A stretch of 64,000 bases of DNA, taken from the NCBI GenBank assembly GCA_020726505.1, contig JAHLEZ010000007.1, positions 2,170,001 through 2,234,000 of the forward strand. Direction: 5' to 3'. The DNA comes from Leptodontidium sp. MPI-SDFR-AT-0119 (Eukaryota; Ascomycota; Leotiomycetes; Helotiales; Leptodontidiaceae). Shown here piece after piece: positions 31,270-43,500 of the stretch (position 1 is its first letter; the number at the start of each line of letters is the position of its first letter). The position numbers and the translations under genes are program-made. Below the pieces are notes generated by a model. It searched no databases and was not told the DNA's origin. It was given only the letters and a program-made list of their open reading frames with translations.

Positions 31270-33897
31270 CTTGACTGCTACAGAGTCTTCGACTCTGCCG
31301 AATGAGCTGCGGATTTGACGACTGGAGACGAGGAGAAGACGAGCTGTGGTCTCTCGCTGCAGGATCCTGAGTCCGATGAGGAGAAGAAAAGCAGAAAAGC
31401 CTGGGGGAATTGCCTTCCTTTATCTAAGACAGGAAAGCAACCTCCATGTGCCATACCCCATCTTTTTGATAGACTCGACTGGGGGTAGCTACCCTTGCCC
31501 ATGGCCGAGATAACATGGCCAGCAGCCAATCCCAGACTTGCTGCAAAGCCAGCATATCCCGCCCCGGATCTGCTAGACGAAAAGCGTGGAGCGCCCGCAA
31601 GCAATGCCACCAGATGCTGGGCAGCTCGGCCGTTTCGTTGGCTTGTTGTGGCGTGTGGTGTTGTGGAGAAGTCGCAACGGAAACTTTGGAGATAGTTCTT
31701 CCGCAAATCAGAGGCCGGGAATCAGGGCGCAACTGAGAGGCGCGAACGACGGCCCCAAGACTCGAATTATGCACCAATCCCAAGCTTGGCGACGAAAGAT
31801 TCGATATTCTGGAGCATCTGGAGAACCCCCAAGGACCCCGAACTCCAGACAATTGTTTGGTTCCACTTGTCCGCGAAATGAGCCAGATGTGATCTGGGGC
31901 GCTGACATGGCGTTGCCCACGGAATAATCTGCCCAGAATCCCCAGAGTGCCTAACTCCTCTTTCCACATTGTTTCAACGACCTCAACGATTTCAATAGCG
32001 AGATATCGCGTCTTTGACCTTGGCATGTGAGCTTGTTTCCCCTGTGGGTTTCTTGGGTTTCTTGGGTTTCTTGGAGACTGGGAATCAACAGGTAGCATAG
32101 CCGAGCCCAGCCCGGAACCCCCGAATCAAAAGCTTCTGTGGTCTTGGTGCCGAGAAACAGAACAAGAGCCTCAAACTCGAAAGAGACCACGAGCTAAACA
32201 ATTGAGAAACTCAAATTCGCAGATGCATCTGCAGAGAAAACATGTATCCTGGACAGTTCCCTCCTTAATTTGTGGCGAGAAATGATGAACGCGTGTGGGA
32301 CCCGCGACTTCATCTGCCGCTTCCCTGCATGCTGCCCTGCCCTGCCCTGCCCTGGGTTCATATTTAGTAATCTTGCTCCGGCCGAAGGGTTTTAAAGACA
32401 GGTTTAAGGGGGAGATCTAAATTCACTATGTGTGGAAAATATTGGATTTTTGCTTCTCCTGACTGAAGCTCGGTCTATCAAATGTCCCGTTTGGTTGGTC
32501 CGACGGTCTCCTTCGTGATCTTGACCCCGTGCCAGGGACTGTGGAATTGCAGAAATACGAGCTTCCGAGAGCTGAGCCCCCGACATTGAAGAGCATTGAA
32601 AGCAATATCGAACGACGGGTCTCATTCAGGTCAGAAATTCCATGTGCTTTGGACAATTCGACTGATCATGATTTTAACAGTGTTGGAGGGTAGAAAGGGG
32701 GACCACTGCCGTCTTTCTCGTCTCCGCAAGTTAGAGCCTAGCCTAAGTAACAAACGAATCTAGCATCAAATGTTCAGGCTGAAAACAAGCTTGAATACAC
32801 AACCGGAATAATGTACCTTTGAAAGTCCTCTCCTTAAAGAAGAAACATCGAAAATACTGCGATTTTTCAGGACGAATCACAGTTCGTATTAATTTTCCCC
32901 TTCGCCGTCTACTTTCAAGGACTGCCCCTGCTTGGGGTGTACCCATCCATGACCACCACTGCTGCCCAGATAAATTATCATTTGTTTGTAGACTGCCCGG
33001 CAAGAATCTTCCATGCAGCAAAACAAGCATGCTTGGTACTATGGCATGGCACAAAAACCCCATTGCTTGCTTCGACATCGAGGCCCTTCCCACTGTCAAT
33101 TTGGCTGTTTGGGAGCCAGGCTGATCGTGCTTCACCGTCACAGCTGAAGTGACTTTCGGCGATAGCAAAGTAGAGTCAGCGTTTTCTTTCAATACTTACC
33201 GGTCATAGATTACAAATTGGAGTGAAGATTTGATTAGAGCTCTCGTCGATATGGCTATACTTCGTAGGTTCAGCAGGGAACTGAAGGAATCGCTCACCCC
33301 TCTTCAGAACGCTAACAGGTTGGAACTTTTCCCACCCAATTATTTTCGGTGCTCGACATATTGCAAATCCTGAAATGATTTTCTAAATTTGAGGAAGGGG
33401 AATTGAGCGTTACTCAAAGTCCGACAGAGAAAAGGGGAAGAAGGGGATTTGGCGCTTTTGCTCAGTGTTTGGCCCTGAAATGACTCACTAATTTTGTTTG
33501 TTTCCAGGGGAAGATTGCTAAATAACAGCACACCACAATCTGACTTCATTTTGCCTTTGCCTTGGCCCCTGCGACAACACTCTGACTCAACAAAAGGAAA
33601 TTTTCTCGGTCCTTCCTGACGAATTTAATACTGCAGAGCATAGTTGTACGCTCGGAATACAAAGAAAGCAGATAATTTTATGGCAGAAGTAAATCTTGAT
33701 CCTTTTACAACGCTCCCACCTCCAAATATCAGAACGGTCAAAATTACATCAGAATAAAAACACTCGCTGACCGCTCGCGGAGAAATAAACAATAACAACT
33801 TGGTTTTCTCCTAAACTTTCTCGTCTAGCCCCTTAAGCAGAACCTCACAGAAGTAGGCTCAGACCCTTGGAAACGTGCGCTTCACATTGCTCTGGTA
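31270..33897. other. Intergenic between transporter and RTA1-like gene
   Basis: About 2.6 kb with no supported gene; several long frames here overlap on both strands and lack family features. It contains short tandem repeats: GGGTTTCTT x3 at 32046-32072 and GCCCT x4 at 32334-32353. The first ~1 kb is the transporter promoter. Confidence 0.45.
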
Positions 33898-35164
33898 TCA
33901 TCGTCTTTCTATTTGCGGATATTGTGGTGCTCCATATTGCGATATCGTACTACGAGCATAAACGTAAGTCTGTAAGATTGTATCTTCGGACTGGCTCCGG
34001 CTGTATCCCTTCGCATCATCGTTGAGCTTCTTTCCAGGATGCCACTACGGTCAACTGGTCAGTACCGTGAGGACTCAGGTATGGTATTGGGGCGAAGTGA
34101 ACAAGGCATGAAGATGAGGGGTTGGAATTTGTGGGAGGTTCTTGCTTACAACGTTCATCAGGAGAAGGGCGAAGAACATAGGTACGGCGTCGAAAACGTA
34201 GACGAAAAACTCGTGATGGTTGATGTACTGGTTGACAGAAGTGCCTTGACTAAAGGAGAATTCCACGATTCGGAATAATATTCGAAACTAGTATTCAATA
34301 TTCAGCATTGGGGGGGGGATTGTGAAGGAGAGGTCTGCTGTACGAACCGTGATCAGGAGTAGTGAGAATCTTAAGACACGGATCATGACTACACCCTGTT
34401 GCCTCGTTCCACGATCGCTTACATCTCGGCGCAACAAACTTTTGAACTTCACCGTCAATGCTAAGAAGCAGATGATGAGAAGCTGTTGAAATATAACACC
34501 GCCTGTGTATACGTGGAGACCGAGGTTCGCTGTCTTGGCGGTTTTGCTGAGGGACAACAGACCACCTCCGATCTGGACAACGAATGATCTGCGAAAGTCA
34601 GCAAATCTAGTGACGATTCAGTACGGTTCTGTGGTTGACTTGCATTATGTCGAAGCAGACAAAGATTACACCCATCTTCGAGCCCCTTATCCCAGCAAGC
34701 TTGTCGTCCGGCAAATAAAAAGTTACCATCCTTCCAAGCAACATGTAGTCGAAAGCATTGACTAGACAATGTTAGACCAGGCCAGGTCTCCGTTAAAAAA
34801 GATGGACTCACTGAGTAGTGGCGAGATGATGAGCAGAAGAAATGAAGCGTCATAGATCCCCTTCTTGCTTGGACTGTGTGCCGAAGCAATCCTGGAAGCA
34901 AAGCTCAAAGTTTCCCAAAGACCTCCCATGATCAGAACCCAGCAGAAGGCTTTCCTGTATCTGAATGCTTGGAAGATGTGGAAGAGAGTCGTGCATGCGA
35001 ACAGAACGAAGAGAATGAACGCTGCTGGGACTGAGGGACAGTACTTCCACTGGTTGGCTGGATCATCGATGGCTGATTTGCAAACTGTTAGCAGCTGCAA
35101 GACGTGTTGACATTGAGATCAAGAGAAAAAGTTGGCTGAACTTACGGAGGCATTTGGCCAACAT
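33898..35164 (-). CDS. RTA1-like membrane protein (lipid-translocating exporter family)
   Basis: Six exons, complement(join(33898..34044,34150..34287,34348..34588,34644..34761,34812..35084,35146..35164)), 311 aa. Family features: YCPSVPAAFILFVLF near the N-terminus, then several hydrophobic segments, FVCFDIISFVVQIGGGL, LHVYTGGVIFQQLLI, FRILFRIVEFS, HHEFFVYVFDAVPM, and WHPGKKL after the last segment. RTA1/RSB1 proteins are seven-TM membrane proteins linked to lipid export and drug tolerance. Intron 3 (34589-34643) must start with GCAAGT, a GC-AG intron: only that site gives the FDIISF reading. The first exon is 19 nt (MLAKCL). The last exon supplies the conserved HPG motif after a 105-nt intron. 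Confidence 0.85.
34589..34643 (-). other. GC-AG intron in the RTA1-like gene
   Basis: Donor GCAAGT, acceptor TTTCGCAG. The nearest GT donor (GTCAAC, 4 nt inside) would shift the frame and lose the conserved FDIISFVVQ.GGG segment. Confidence 0.75.
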
Positions 35165-35799
35165 CCTCGGAGAGCCTTGGAGTGTTGTTCTGATGAAATT
35201 GGCAGTGGCTGCGGGTAAATGAATGAAGATGAAAGAACAATGAGGGTACTTGCTCTTTCTATTTAGACATTTTTTTTTGGCGCTCCAAGTACGAGCTGAG
35301 AAATTTGAATGCGTACTCGTGCAGTGAAGTTGCGCAGGAGTTGCGAGCTGCTAGTGCCGGTGCAGGGACCGGCCCGGAGTGAGGTTCAGGAATCTCGTCG
35401 TAAACGGCGTGGAGTACGCCGGATCTGGTCCAATGCTTGTATCAGCTTACATACGGGGTTTAGTATGGACTTATTGGCCAATGAAATAGCCAGCCATCTG
35501 CGCAGATGTCGGAACCCGAGGACAGCTCAGGAGTTGCTGCGTAGAGAACCCGGCGCGTCGTTCAGAAGTGATTGAGATTCATGAGCATGATCCCGGTACA
35601 GGGTAGTAGTCTAAGTCCGACCTTGAAGCTTGTCCTGACTGCGAGAATAAGGTATTAAGTTATAAAAGAGGAACTTTCCTCCAAGTTCCGTTGCTAACAA
35701 TGCTCGCTTGTGAATCCCTAGTCCGTACCGAGATCTAAAATTTGGTTCTAAAAGACTCTATTATCACTTCTAAAAGGTACATCTACGAAGACATTGTCA
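35165..35799. other. Intergenic, nothing recognised
   Basis: Upstream region of the RTA1-like gene and downstream of the glutamine-synthetase-like gene. The frame at 35309-35575 has no family features. Confidence 0.4.
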
Positions 35800-37128
35800 C
35801 TAGAAAAGAGCCATTGCAAGCGTCCTCCTCTCCGACGGAACCATTTGACTCATCTTCGCCTCCTCCTTCGTCTTCAAATTGATATACGTCTCAATAACCT
35901 CAGGTCCAATCGCCTCTTTCAAAACCTCATCTGCATTAAGACTCTCAACGGCTTCTTTCAAGGTTCTGGGTTGATGATCCACAATCCCCATCTCTTCAGC
36001 CTCCTTGTCACCCAATGGGGCCGCGAACATGATCTTTGTAGCATTCTTCATCTTCAATTCCTTCCCACTCTCCACGGCCGTGAGACCAGCTGTAATGATC
36101 GCCATCAACGCCAGATAGGTGTTTGCAGTTGCATCAGGTCCTCTGAGCTCCCAGTGCCCGGATCGAATTTTCCGGATGGATGCGGTCTTGTTTTCCACGC
36201 CCCAGGTAACCCTCTCACCAGGTCTGAGACGAGAGTTGCTGTCGTAGTTGGGCTGATAGAAAGCGGCTAACCCTCGCCAACTAGCTAGCATGCCAGCTAA
36301 GAACGAATCCTCCTTGTCCTTCTTGGAAATCGACAAGTGGTAATGCGATCCGACAATACTGTGCTTCTCGAAGGGTTTGGGGAACATGGTGGCACGGAGA
36401 CCGTGTTGAGCACAGATGCCTCGAATCGTCTCGTGACAGAAATACAAAGCATCTGCTGACTGCAGCGGAGGAAGGGGTTCTGTGGATATCTCGTAGCAGC
36501 CAGAATCGCCTTCGGAATGGAATTGCCGCACTTTGATTCCGGCTTGCTGAAAAGCGCGCACGATTTCCTCCAGGATGGGAATGTAATTGTTCCTCAAACT
36601 GGCGGTCGAGTAGACATGAGGAACTGTCTTGACAGGTGCCACAATTCCATTGACCTCTTCGATGATGAAGAATTCGATCTCCATGCCGACGAGGAGATCG
36701 ATGTTGTGCTTTGCCTTCGCGGCTAGCGAAACATCGCGAAGACGGCTGCGAGGACATCTCCGAAATGCCTTCCCTTCCTCTTGCTCTCCTTCCTCGACAA
36801 AACACATTACTGAAGCTGTGTTGGGGTGATAGGAGTTGACTCTAATGCTAGACCAGTCTGGCCACATCTGGTCAATACCAGAGTGGATTTCGTCAATGAG
36901 TAACGACCCATCCACGAGACAGGCGGTGAGGATTGGGCTTGGTGTACTGAGTTTTTGACCATTCTGGTCAAGACTCAAGACGAAAGATTTGGTCAAGACT
37001 CTGGCCATCACGACTCCAGAGTAGTCTACCCATTGGAAGCGAATGAACTCGACTGCAGGGTTGTCCACAAGGAAGCTTTGGAGGATATCTGATTCGACGG
37101 CCATGATTTCGGACCTTGCATCCCCCAT
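35800..37128 (-). CDS. Glutamine synthetase-like protein (GS catalytic domain)
   Basis: One exon, 442 aa. Motifs of the GS fold are in order: WVDYSG in the N-terminal beta-grasp part (33-38), GMEIEFF (148-154, metal/glutamate site), HSEGDSGCYEIS (204-215), GSHYHLS (260-266, ATP/metal site), RPGERVTWGVENKTASIR (302-319) and RGPDATANTYLALMAII (329-345). The spacing and sequence are those of GS-like enzymes that join glutamate to amines (gamma-glutamyl-polyamine synthetase/FluG C-terminal type), not primary fungal glutamine synthetase. I chose the ATG at 37128; the frame is open to 37263, but the extra 45 residues match nothing. Substrate unknown. Neighbouring genes give no pathway. Confidence 0.85.
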   Translation of the reverse strand: MGDARSEIMAVESDILQSFLVDNPAVEFIRFQWVDYSGVVMARVLTKSFVLSLDQNGQKLSTPSPILTACLVDGSLLIDEIHSGIDQMWPDWSSIRVNSYHPNTASVMCFVEEGEQEEGKAFRRCPRSRLRDVSLAAKAKHNIDLLVGMEIEFFIIEEVNGIVAPVKTVPHVYSTASLRNNYIPILEEIVRAFQQAGIKVRQFHSEGDSGCYEISTEPLPPLQSADALYFCHETIRGICAQHGLRATMFPKPFEKHSIVGSHYHLSISKKDKEDSFLAGMLASWRGLAAFYQPNYDSNSRLRPGERVTWGVENKTASIRKIRSGHWELRGPDATANTYLALMAIITAGLTAVESGKELKMKNATKIMFAAPLGDKEAEEMGIVDHQPRTLKEAVESLNADEVLKEAIGPEVIETYINLKTKEEAKMSQMVPSERRTLAMALF

Positions 37129-37850
37129 GACGAATGAATGGAATATGCAGTGTGGGGAGAATGATCTTGTTTGCTCACAAAAGTTTGTTCCTCGCTGTTC
37201 TGTAGATACTGGGGGACTACTTGGCTCTCGCAGATAAATACATGCTTGCCTGGGCCATCTCACGTCAGCCAGTGAGGTGCCGCGTCCGAGTTCAATAGAC
37301 TCCTGCCTGTTTCGCTTGCGATTACGAAAGTCCTATCTCTTGCAGACATGTTTGGGCCATTAACATCGATGCGATCTTAGTATCTTACAGGCTATTGTGT
37401 ATCAAGCTCGTTATCCGGCCAGATCATAGGGCCGAATCTGACAAAACTAAAGTCGTTACGGGCTGCGGCACCTTCTGCGTCCAGTGAAGGCTGACAGGAG
37501 AAGAGGTGTCTGGATAAGTCGTCGGGCAAGTTTGGTTCCGACGCGATTTCTCTTGGGAAGTTGATGTTTGTCTATCTCTTTTTGGTGATGCTCATCGGCG
37601 GGCTTGAATCGATGGTATGTGAAGGGTGGACATCGAAGTCAACTAGACATTCATTTTGAACGAATTATTATTAGCGTACAATCAACTTGGTTCCCCGTAT
37701 CCTCTTTCCCGATCGCGGCTGAAGGCGAAATGGAACTCTGCTGTCCTAGTTTAATCATTAAGATCTTTCTTGGATGGTCATTCATTATGGTTCCCTTGAC
37801 CACCAGACCAGGTGCAGCCTAAACATGCGACATGTTACTGAAATGCAGCA
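37129..37850. other. Intergenic, nothing recognised
   Basis: Promoter side of the GS-like gene; no other gene seen. Confidence 0.45.
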
Positions 37851-38571
37851 TTAATCTATCAAAATGGCCTTCCCCATGCGCCGACGTGAATTGAGAAATT
37901 CTAGCAGCCTAGGCGTGTCGTCAACCTCCCTTTGTATAGCAGCAGAAGTACCAAGCCTTGTGTAAAAGGTTGCCTCGAAGAAGTCCGGGTAAAAGCCAGA
38001 GTACTCCCAATCTATGATTGCATTGATCTTGAGCGTGTCTGGGTTGACGATAATGTTATGTTGGGAAGGATCGTTGTGGCAGACGACATATTCATCTGTG
38101 TCGGACGGCTGCAATGCCCAATCGTCGTTCTCTGTGTTCAAGGTCACTCGGTATGGGGGAATCACTATCCCAGAGGGTCCGCCGATATTTCTGGATTTCA
38201 AGTTTCGCATGGTTGTGAAGTGTTCATTGATTTCTTCGAAGACCGTTGCCTTTTGTTCTTCCGAGAGTTCTGACATGCTCACGCCCTGGATATATTCCGT
38301 TATAGATAGTACGCCGGTCGTCCTCGAAATCGCAGTACACAGTAGGGACTGGAATGTTGGTCATTTCGTGAATATATCGTAACGAGGCCGCTTCATTCAA
38401 AAGTCTCTCCTTCCCTACACGTGGAACATGACGCCCTCGATACCCGGTCCTGAATTCCCTCGGCCGGAGGCTTCTCTTTATGAACACATCGCCACGATGA
38501 TAGTATTTTCTCTCGAAAGTCACCGCAAAGCATCCCTCCTCCTTGACCGGCTTGTTTAAGTCTGGGGCCAT
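37851..38571 (-). pseudogene. Aminoglycoside phosphotransferase-family gene with one frameshift
   Basis: From ATG 38571 the frame encodes an APH N-lobe (YYHRGDVFIKRS, KERLLNEAASLRYIHE, NIPVPTVYCDFEDD). One extra C near 38317 shifts the frame. The continuation reads GVLSITEYIQGVSMSEL and then the C-lobe with catalytic loop VCHNDPSQHNIIV, metal-site AIIDWEYSGFYPDFFEA and a short tail, TGA at 37851. No splice sites explain the shift. It is either a young pseudogene or a single-base sequencing error. It is unrelated in detail to the APH pseudogene at 4.8 kb (HND versus HGD loop). Confidence 0.8.
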
Positions 38572-39235
38572 CGTGTAATAGGTATCGTCAAGAGCTTGCC
38601 TAGCGAAAGGTCAGGAAGGATTTGAGTATGAGGAACGCAACTGTCCTGTACGTAATATCAGTAAACTGTAAGCTTGACGGAGAGGCCCATCCTGTACTCA
38701 CCTCGGTGGGGAAGAGTAGTTGCCTATTTACGCACAAGGTCGAAGTACTCTCCTGCGCCTTTGATAGAACATGCGAAGTGCGATGTGTGCAAGGAGGTAG
38801 GGTAATGGTGCGCGGTGCAAGGGAGAAATGAATCTGATGAAATATTTCGCTTGGTAGAGTGCAAATGTACTCGTACGGCGGAAAATGAGGCGAAACAGCT
38901 GCCCCTCATTTTTGGGCAGAACAACACAACTGAGGGCCGCCAAGGAAAAGGTGGGGTCATGTGATCGGAGAATTATTTTGCCGTTAACCTATAAGTGAAT
39001 TTAAGAGATGAAGGGACCTCATCCTAAACGCTAGGGACTTGATTGTACAAGCCTATACCCTTACAAAGGCACGTGAAGAACAGTCGAAGCTCCTAGACCT
39101 CCTAGAGATCTTCAGGGAATAGACTACTAAATTCTGCCTTGAGTAGACAGGAGGTCCATGAGTCGTTGGGGACAGTATTAGCGTGAATTTGAGTATTCGA
39201 TTTATTATTCGATTAAGCAGACTAGGAGAGGGAGG
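38572..39235. other. Intergenic; 5' flank of the LINE
   Basis: No supported gene. The last ~200 bases may already belong to the LINE 5' untranslated region. Confidence 0.4.
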
Positions 39236-40545
39236 ATGGAAAGGGTGGTGGAGGATTCGACCCTGACGCGTCAGTCGCGTCGCGAACGAACGAAGACTCC
39301 GAAGGCCTTGGAACTAGAAAAGAGAAGGCATAGCGGAAAATCAGTTAACGGCAATCTATTCGGAACATTAAGCCAGAGGCCTAGTACTACAAAGGACTAG
39401 GACGAAAGTAACGAGAGTGATATAGACGATGTGATCGAAGTGAGGGATGGGACCCCTGACGCGCCGCGACCGAACCGCACGCGACGCCGACCCAAGAATC
39501 TGTCTCATGCATCGACTAGAGAGTCTACGAGAACAGAAGAGGCGGAGGGCGGTCTTCTCTCCACTATTCTGTCGGCAATTAAGGAAGTAAAAGCCAGTAA
39601 CGTAGAACTTATCGTAGAACTAGCGGAGGTCAAGGCCCAACTTACAGAGGCCAAAGCACAACTGGCAGAGATAGTAGTGATCACAAACAAAAGTTCAGGA
39701 CTAGGCAGATCCCCACAGCAATCGTACGCCTCAGTTCTCACAAGATCAAGTGATTTGTCGTTCTTAGCTAGCCAAGCTGTTATTACAACTACGCCATCGA
39801 TGGCTGATGAGTTGTACTGCACAGTTGACACGTCCAGAGTAGAGGAGGAAGACAAGAGCAAGGCACAACCAGGAGCGATTAGGAAGGCAATCGAAGAAGA
39901 AATCCGGACAATAGAAGGGCAGGAGCATTGGCGTTGCGTCGCCGTGATCAAGGACGCCAGGAACTATGATCGTATCAAGGTAACGTGCAAAGATGAAGCC
40001 GAACTTCAAAGGGTTAAGAAAGCAGCGGAGAAGACCGCGGTGACAGGGGTTAGGGTGCTACGAGACCAACTATATCCCGTGAAAGTAGACAATGCCAACT
40101 AAACAGCCATTCTCGATCAAGATGGAAAGGTTCTACCCGGTGCCGCCGAAATCCTTAGGAAGGAAAACGATATACACATAGCCAAGATAAGATGGCTTAG
40201 CAAGAAGGACACGGGGAAAGCTTATAGATCAATAATTATCTATGTCACAAAAGGCAGCGAAGCAGCACGACTGTTACAAGACTAATACTTCTATGTCGCA
40301 GGAGAGTCAGCTTACACCAGGGTTTTCGAGCCGCGATATGGCCCGTAGAAATACTATAGATGTCAGGAAACAGGGCACAAGGCATACTTATACACGCAAC
40401 CGCAAGTCTGTGCTAGATGTGCTCAAGTAGGACACTATCACAGTAAATGTCAAGCAGTAATACTAAAGTGTATCACATACGGAGGGCCACACGAATCGCT
40501 TAGCGGGAACTACGGAACACGGCACAGCTCCCGGGATATATAAAA
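39236..40545 (+). pseudogene. LINE ORF1 (gag-like, zinc knuckles)
   Basis: ATG at 39236; frame with four internal stops (after STTKD, after VDNAN, in LLQD-stop-YFYVAG and RYGP-stop-KYYRC). A coiled-coil-like run (VELIVELAEVKAQLTEAKAQ) is followed by a conserved middle part and two CCHC-type knuckles (CQETGHKAY..., CARCAQVGHYHSKC). The stops lie at places where Gln or Trp would fit (e.g. RYGPQKYYRC), consistent with C-to-T/G-to-A change. Confidence 0.75.
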
Positions 40546-43500
40546 CCTTCCAAATACTTCAATTGAATGTCCGGAAGTAGCGAGAGGTACAACACAGTTT
40601 AATGAGTGATAAACAACTAAAGGATTATAGAGTATTGGCGATATTTGAGCTATATGCGAGGATCATCGACAGCACTCTAGTGACAGTCCCTATAGGACAC
40701 CCAAACTGGACCAAAATAGTACCCACAGTCCAACGTGAGGAAAGGTGGGCGTTTCGGAGCATGCTCTAGATTCGAAAGGACATCGAAGCAGAACAGGTAC
40801 CGATACAATCATCGGACCTCACGGCAGCGGTATTGCGACTCCTAGACCGGTCGATACTAGTAGTGTCAGTCTACGTTGAACCGCAGGATGTAGAGGCATT
40901 GAGGGTTACGATCTGCGAACTATACCAAGTAATAAAGGAAACACGCAGGAGGATCGGCACCCAAGTGGATGTAGTAATTGCCGGGGATTTCAACCGGCAT
41001 AATCAATTATGGGGAGGAGAGGACGTCTCACGGGAAAGGCAAGGAGAGGCCGATCTGATTATCGACCTCATAAGTGAGCATACTCTTCGTAGCTTGCTCC
41101 CGAGGGGCACGAAGACGTGGCAACGGGGGAATTATGAGTCAACAATTGATCTAGTACTAGCTTCCGAGGAATTGGCAACGTCAGTGGTGAAGTGTACAGT
41201 CCACACGACCGAGCATAGATCTAATCACAGAGTAATTCAGACGAATTTCGACGTCACGACTCCAGAACGAGTTGTTGAAGCAAGGCTACTTTTCAAGAAT
41301 GCTCCGTGGACCGACATAAAGGCCAGGATTACCACCACTCTTCGCTTCGTTCCATTTAGTGGCAGTGTACAGCAACAGGCTGATGGGTTAATGACAGCGG
41401 TGCTGGAGGCAGTCCATATACTTACCCTAAAGGCCAAGCCTTCACTATACGCGAAGAGATAGTGGACAACAGACCTCACGCAGCTCCGGCGAGTCTACAC
41501 GTACTAGAGGAACTAGGCGAGAACTCAACGACGGATAAGTCGCATGTTTCCTAGCTTAAAACAACAAGCGAATGAAGCTACTAAGGAATACTATAATGCC
41601 GTCCGGAGACAGAAAAAGGCGCACTAGGAGGATTTCCTCGCGGAGGACACAAACATATAGCAAGCGGCAAAGTACTTAGATCCCCATGGTAGCTCAGCAT
41701 TTGACAAGATACTACCACTGACGAGAAGAGACTGATCTACCACGAAAGATAAAATAGAATAAGCGGAGGAACTATTGTCCGCGTTCTTTCCCCCACTACT
41801 AGCGAGGATAAAAGATAAAGGACCACGACCACAACGTACCGCAATTTCAATGCCTCGTTTGACGATAGAAGAAGTAGAACGGAGAATTTTTGCGGCGAAG
41901 TCATAGAAGGCGCCAGGAGATAATAGGTTACTAGCCATAGTATAAAAGCAAGTATGGCCGGTAGTGAAAGACAGAGTGTTACTCCTCTTCTAGACATCGT
42001 TAAATGAAGGGGAGCTCCCTACGCAGTAGAGAAATGCCAAGATCATACTACTAAAGAAGCCGAATAAGGGAGACTACACGGTCACAAAGGCGTGGAGGCC
42101 GATCTCGCTGCTCTCTACACTTAGAAAGACACTAGAGTCTGTAGTTACTAAAAGAGTATCGCACGTAGTGGAGACTTTTGGTTTACTCCCCACGAACCAC
42201 TTCGGGGCCAGAAAGAAACGTTCTACTGAACAGGCACTCCTGCTACTACAAGAACACATCTATAATACATGGAGATTAAAGAAGGTCCTTAGCTTAGTTA
42301 GCTTCGACGTGAAGGGCGCATACAATAGGGTATACAAGGACAGACTATTACAGAGACTCGCAGTAAGAGGCATCCCGCCGGCTCTAGTGCGGTAGATTAA
42401 TACCTTCTACTCAGAACGCACGGCAACCATCCTAGTCAATGGCCACACCTCTCAACAACAGTCACTGCCACAAGCAGGCTTACCGTAAAGGTCACTACTT
42501 TCGCTAATATTGTTCCTCTTTTTTAATGCCGACTTAGTTCAACACAAAGTGAATACAAATGGGGGAGTAATGGCATTTGTAGATGATTATAACGCGTGAG
42601 TTACAGGGCCATCAGCAGAAGCGAACAGAGAGGGGATTCAAGCCATTATCAATAGAGCAATAGAATGGGAGAGGCGGAGCGGAGCCACGTTCGAAGGGGA
42701 CAAGACAGTAATAATTCATTTCACCAGGCGGCCGGACCGAACTAACACCAGACCGTTCACTATCAAAGGTGAAGCAATCGCACTAAAGGAAACGGCTAAG
42801 ATCTTAGGAGTGATCATGGACTCGGGACTCCGGTATATATAGCACATCAGAAAAGCAACGACCAAGGGCCTTCTGGCCGCCATGGCACTAAAACGACTGC
42901 GGCTAGTTTCCCCCTCAATTGCAAGGCAATTGTTTGGAGCGACGGTAGCGCCAGTCGTGGATTATGCCTCGAACGTTTAGATACATACTTGCGGATACAA
43001 AGGCGTGGCCTTAATAAATAGAATACAAAGAGTCGGAGCACAGGCCATTACAAGAGTCTTTCGAACAGTGGCAACTGCAGTTGCAGAAGCCGAGGCCAGT
43101 ATACGTACAGTAGATAAGCGGCATATAGAGAGAGCTACGAAGCTGTGAGTCAACCTCCACACGTTACCAAAGACGAACCCGCTCTCAAAGTTAAACACTA
43201 GAGAACTCCGGAGATTCACTTCACTATTACAAAGGATAGCTTATGCGCACCAAAACATACCAACAGATAAGATAGAGGTCATTCAGCCCTATATAATAGC
43301 TCCGTGAGAGGAACGACTCCCCGCTACAATTAACCTTAGAACGGAGGAGACAATAAACATTGCGAATACTATTAGCGGCATACGGATTGCGACAAGCTCG
43401 TCCGCAAGGAAAGGGATAGTTGGGATAAGAGGGGCCATCCACGACACTCTCGGCATTATAACAGGCAGAGAATCTACTACATACTCGGTCACCCTAAGAG

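Noticed and set aside
31424..32098. 224-aa minus-strand frame upstream of the sugar transporter
   Set aside because: Overlaps other open frames in a GC-balanced promoter region, repeat-encoded (QETQETQET), no family features.
32743..33192. 149-aa minus-strand frame
   Set aside because: No domain, no homologous motif, opposing frame also open; likely chance.
37129..37263. 45-residue N-terminal extension of the GS-like protein
   Set aside because: No match to the family; the ATG at 37128 fits the usual length.
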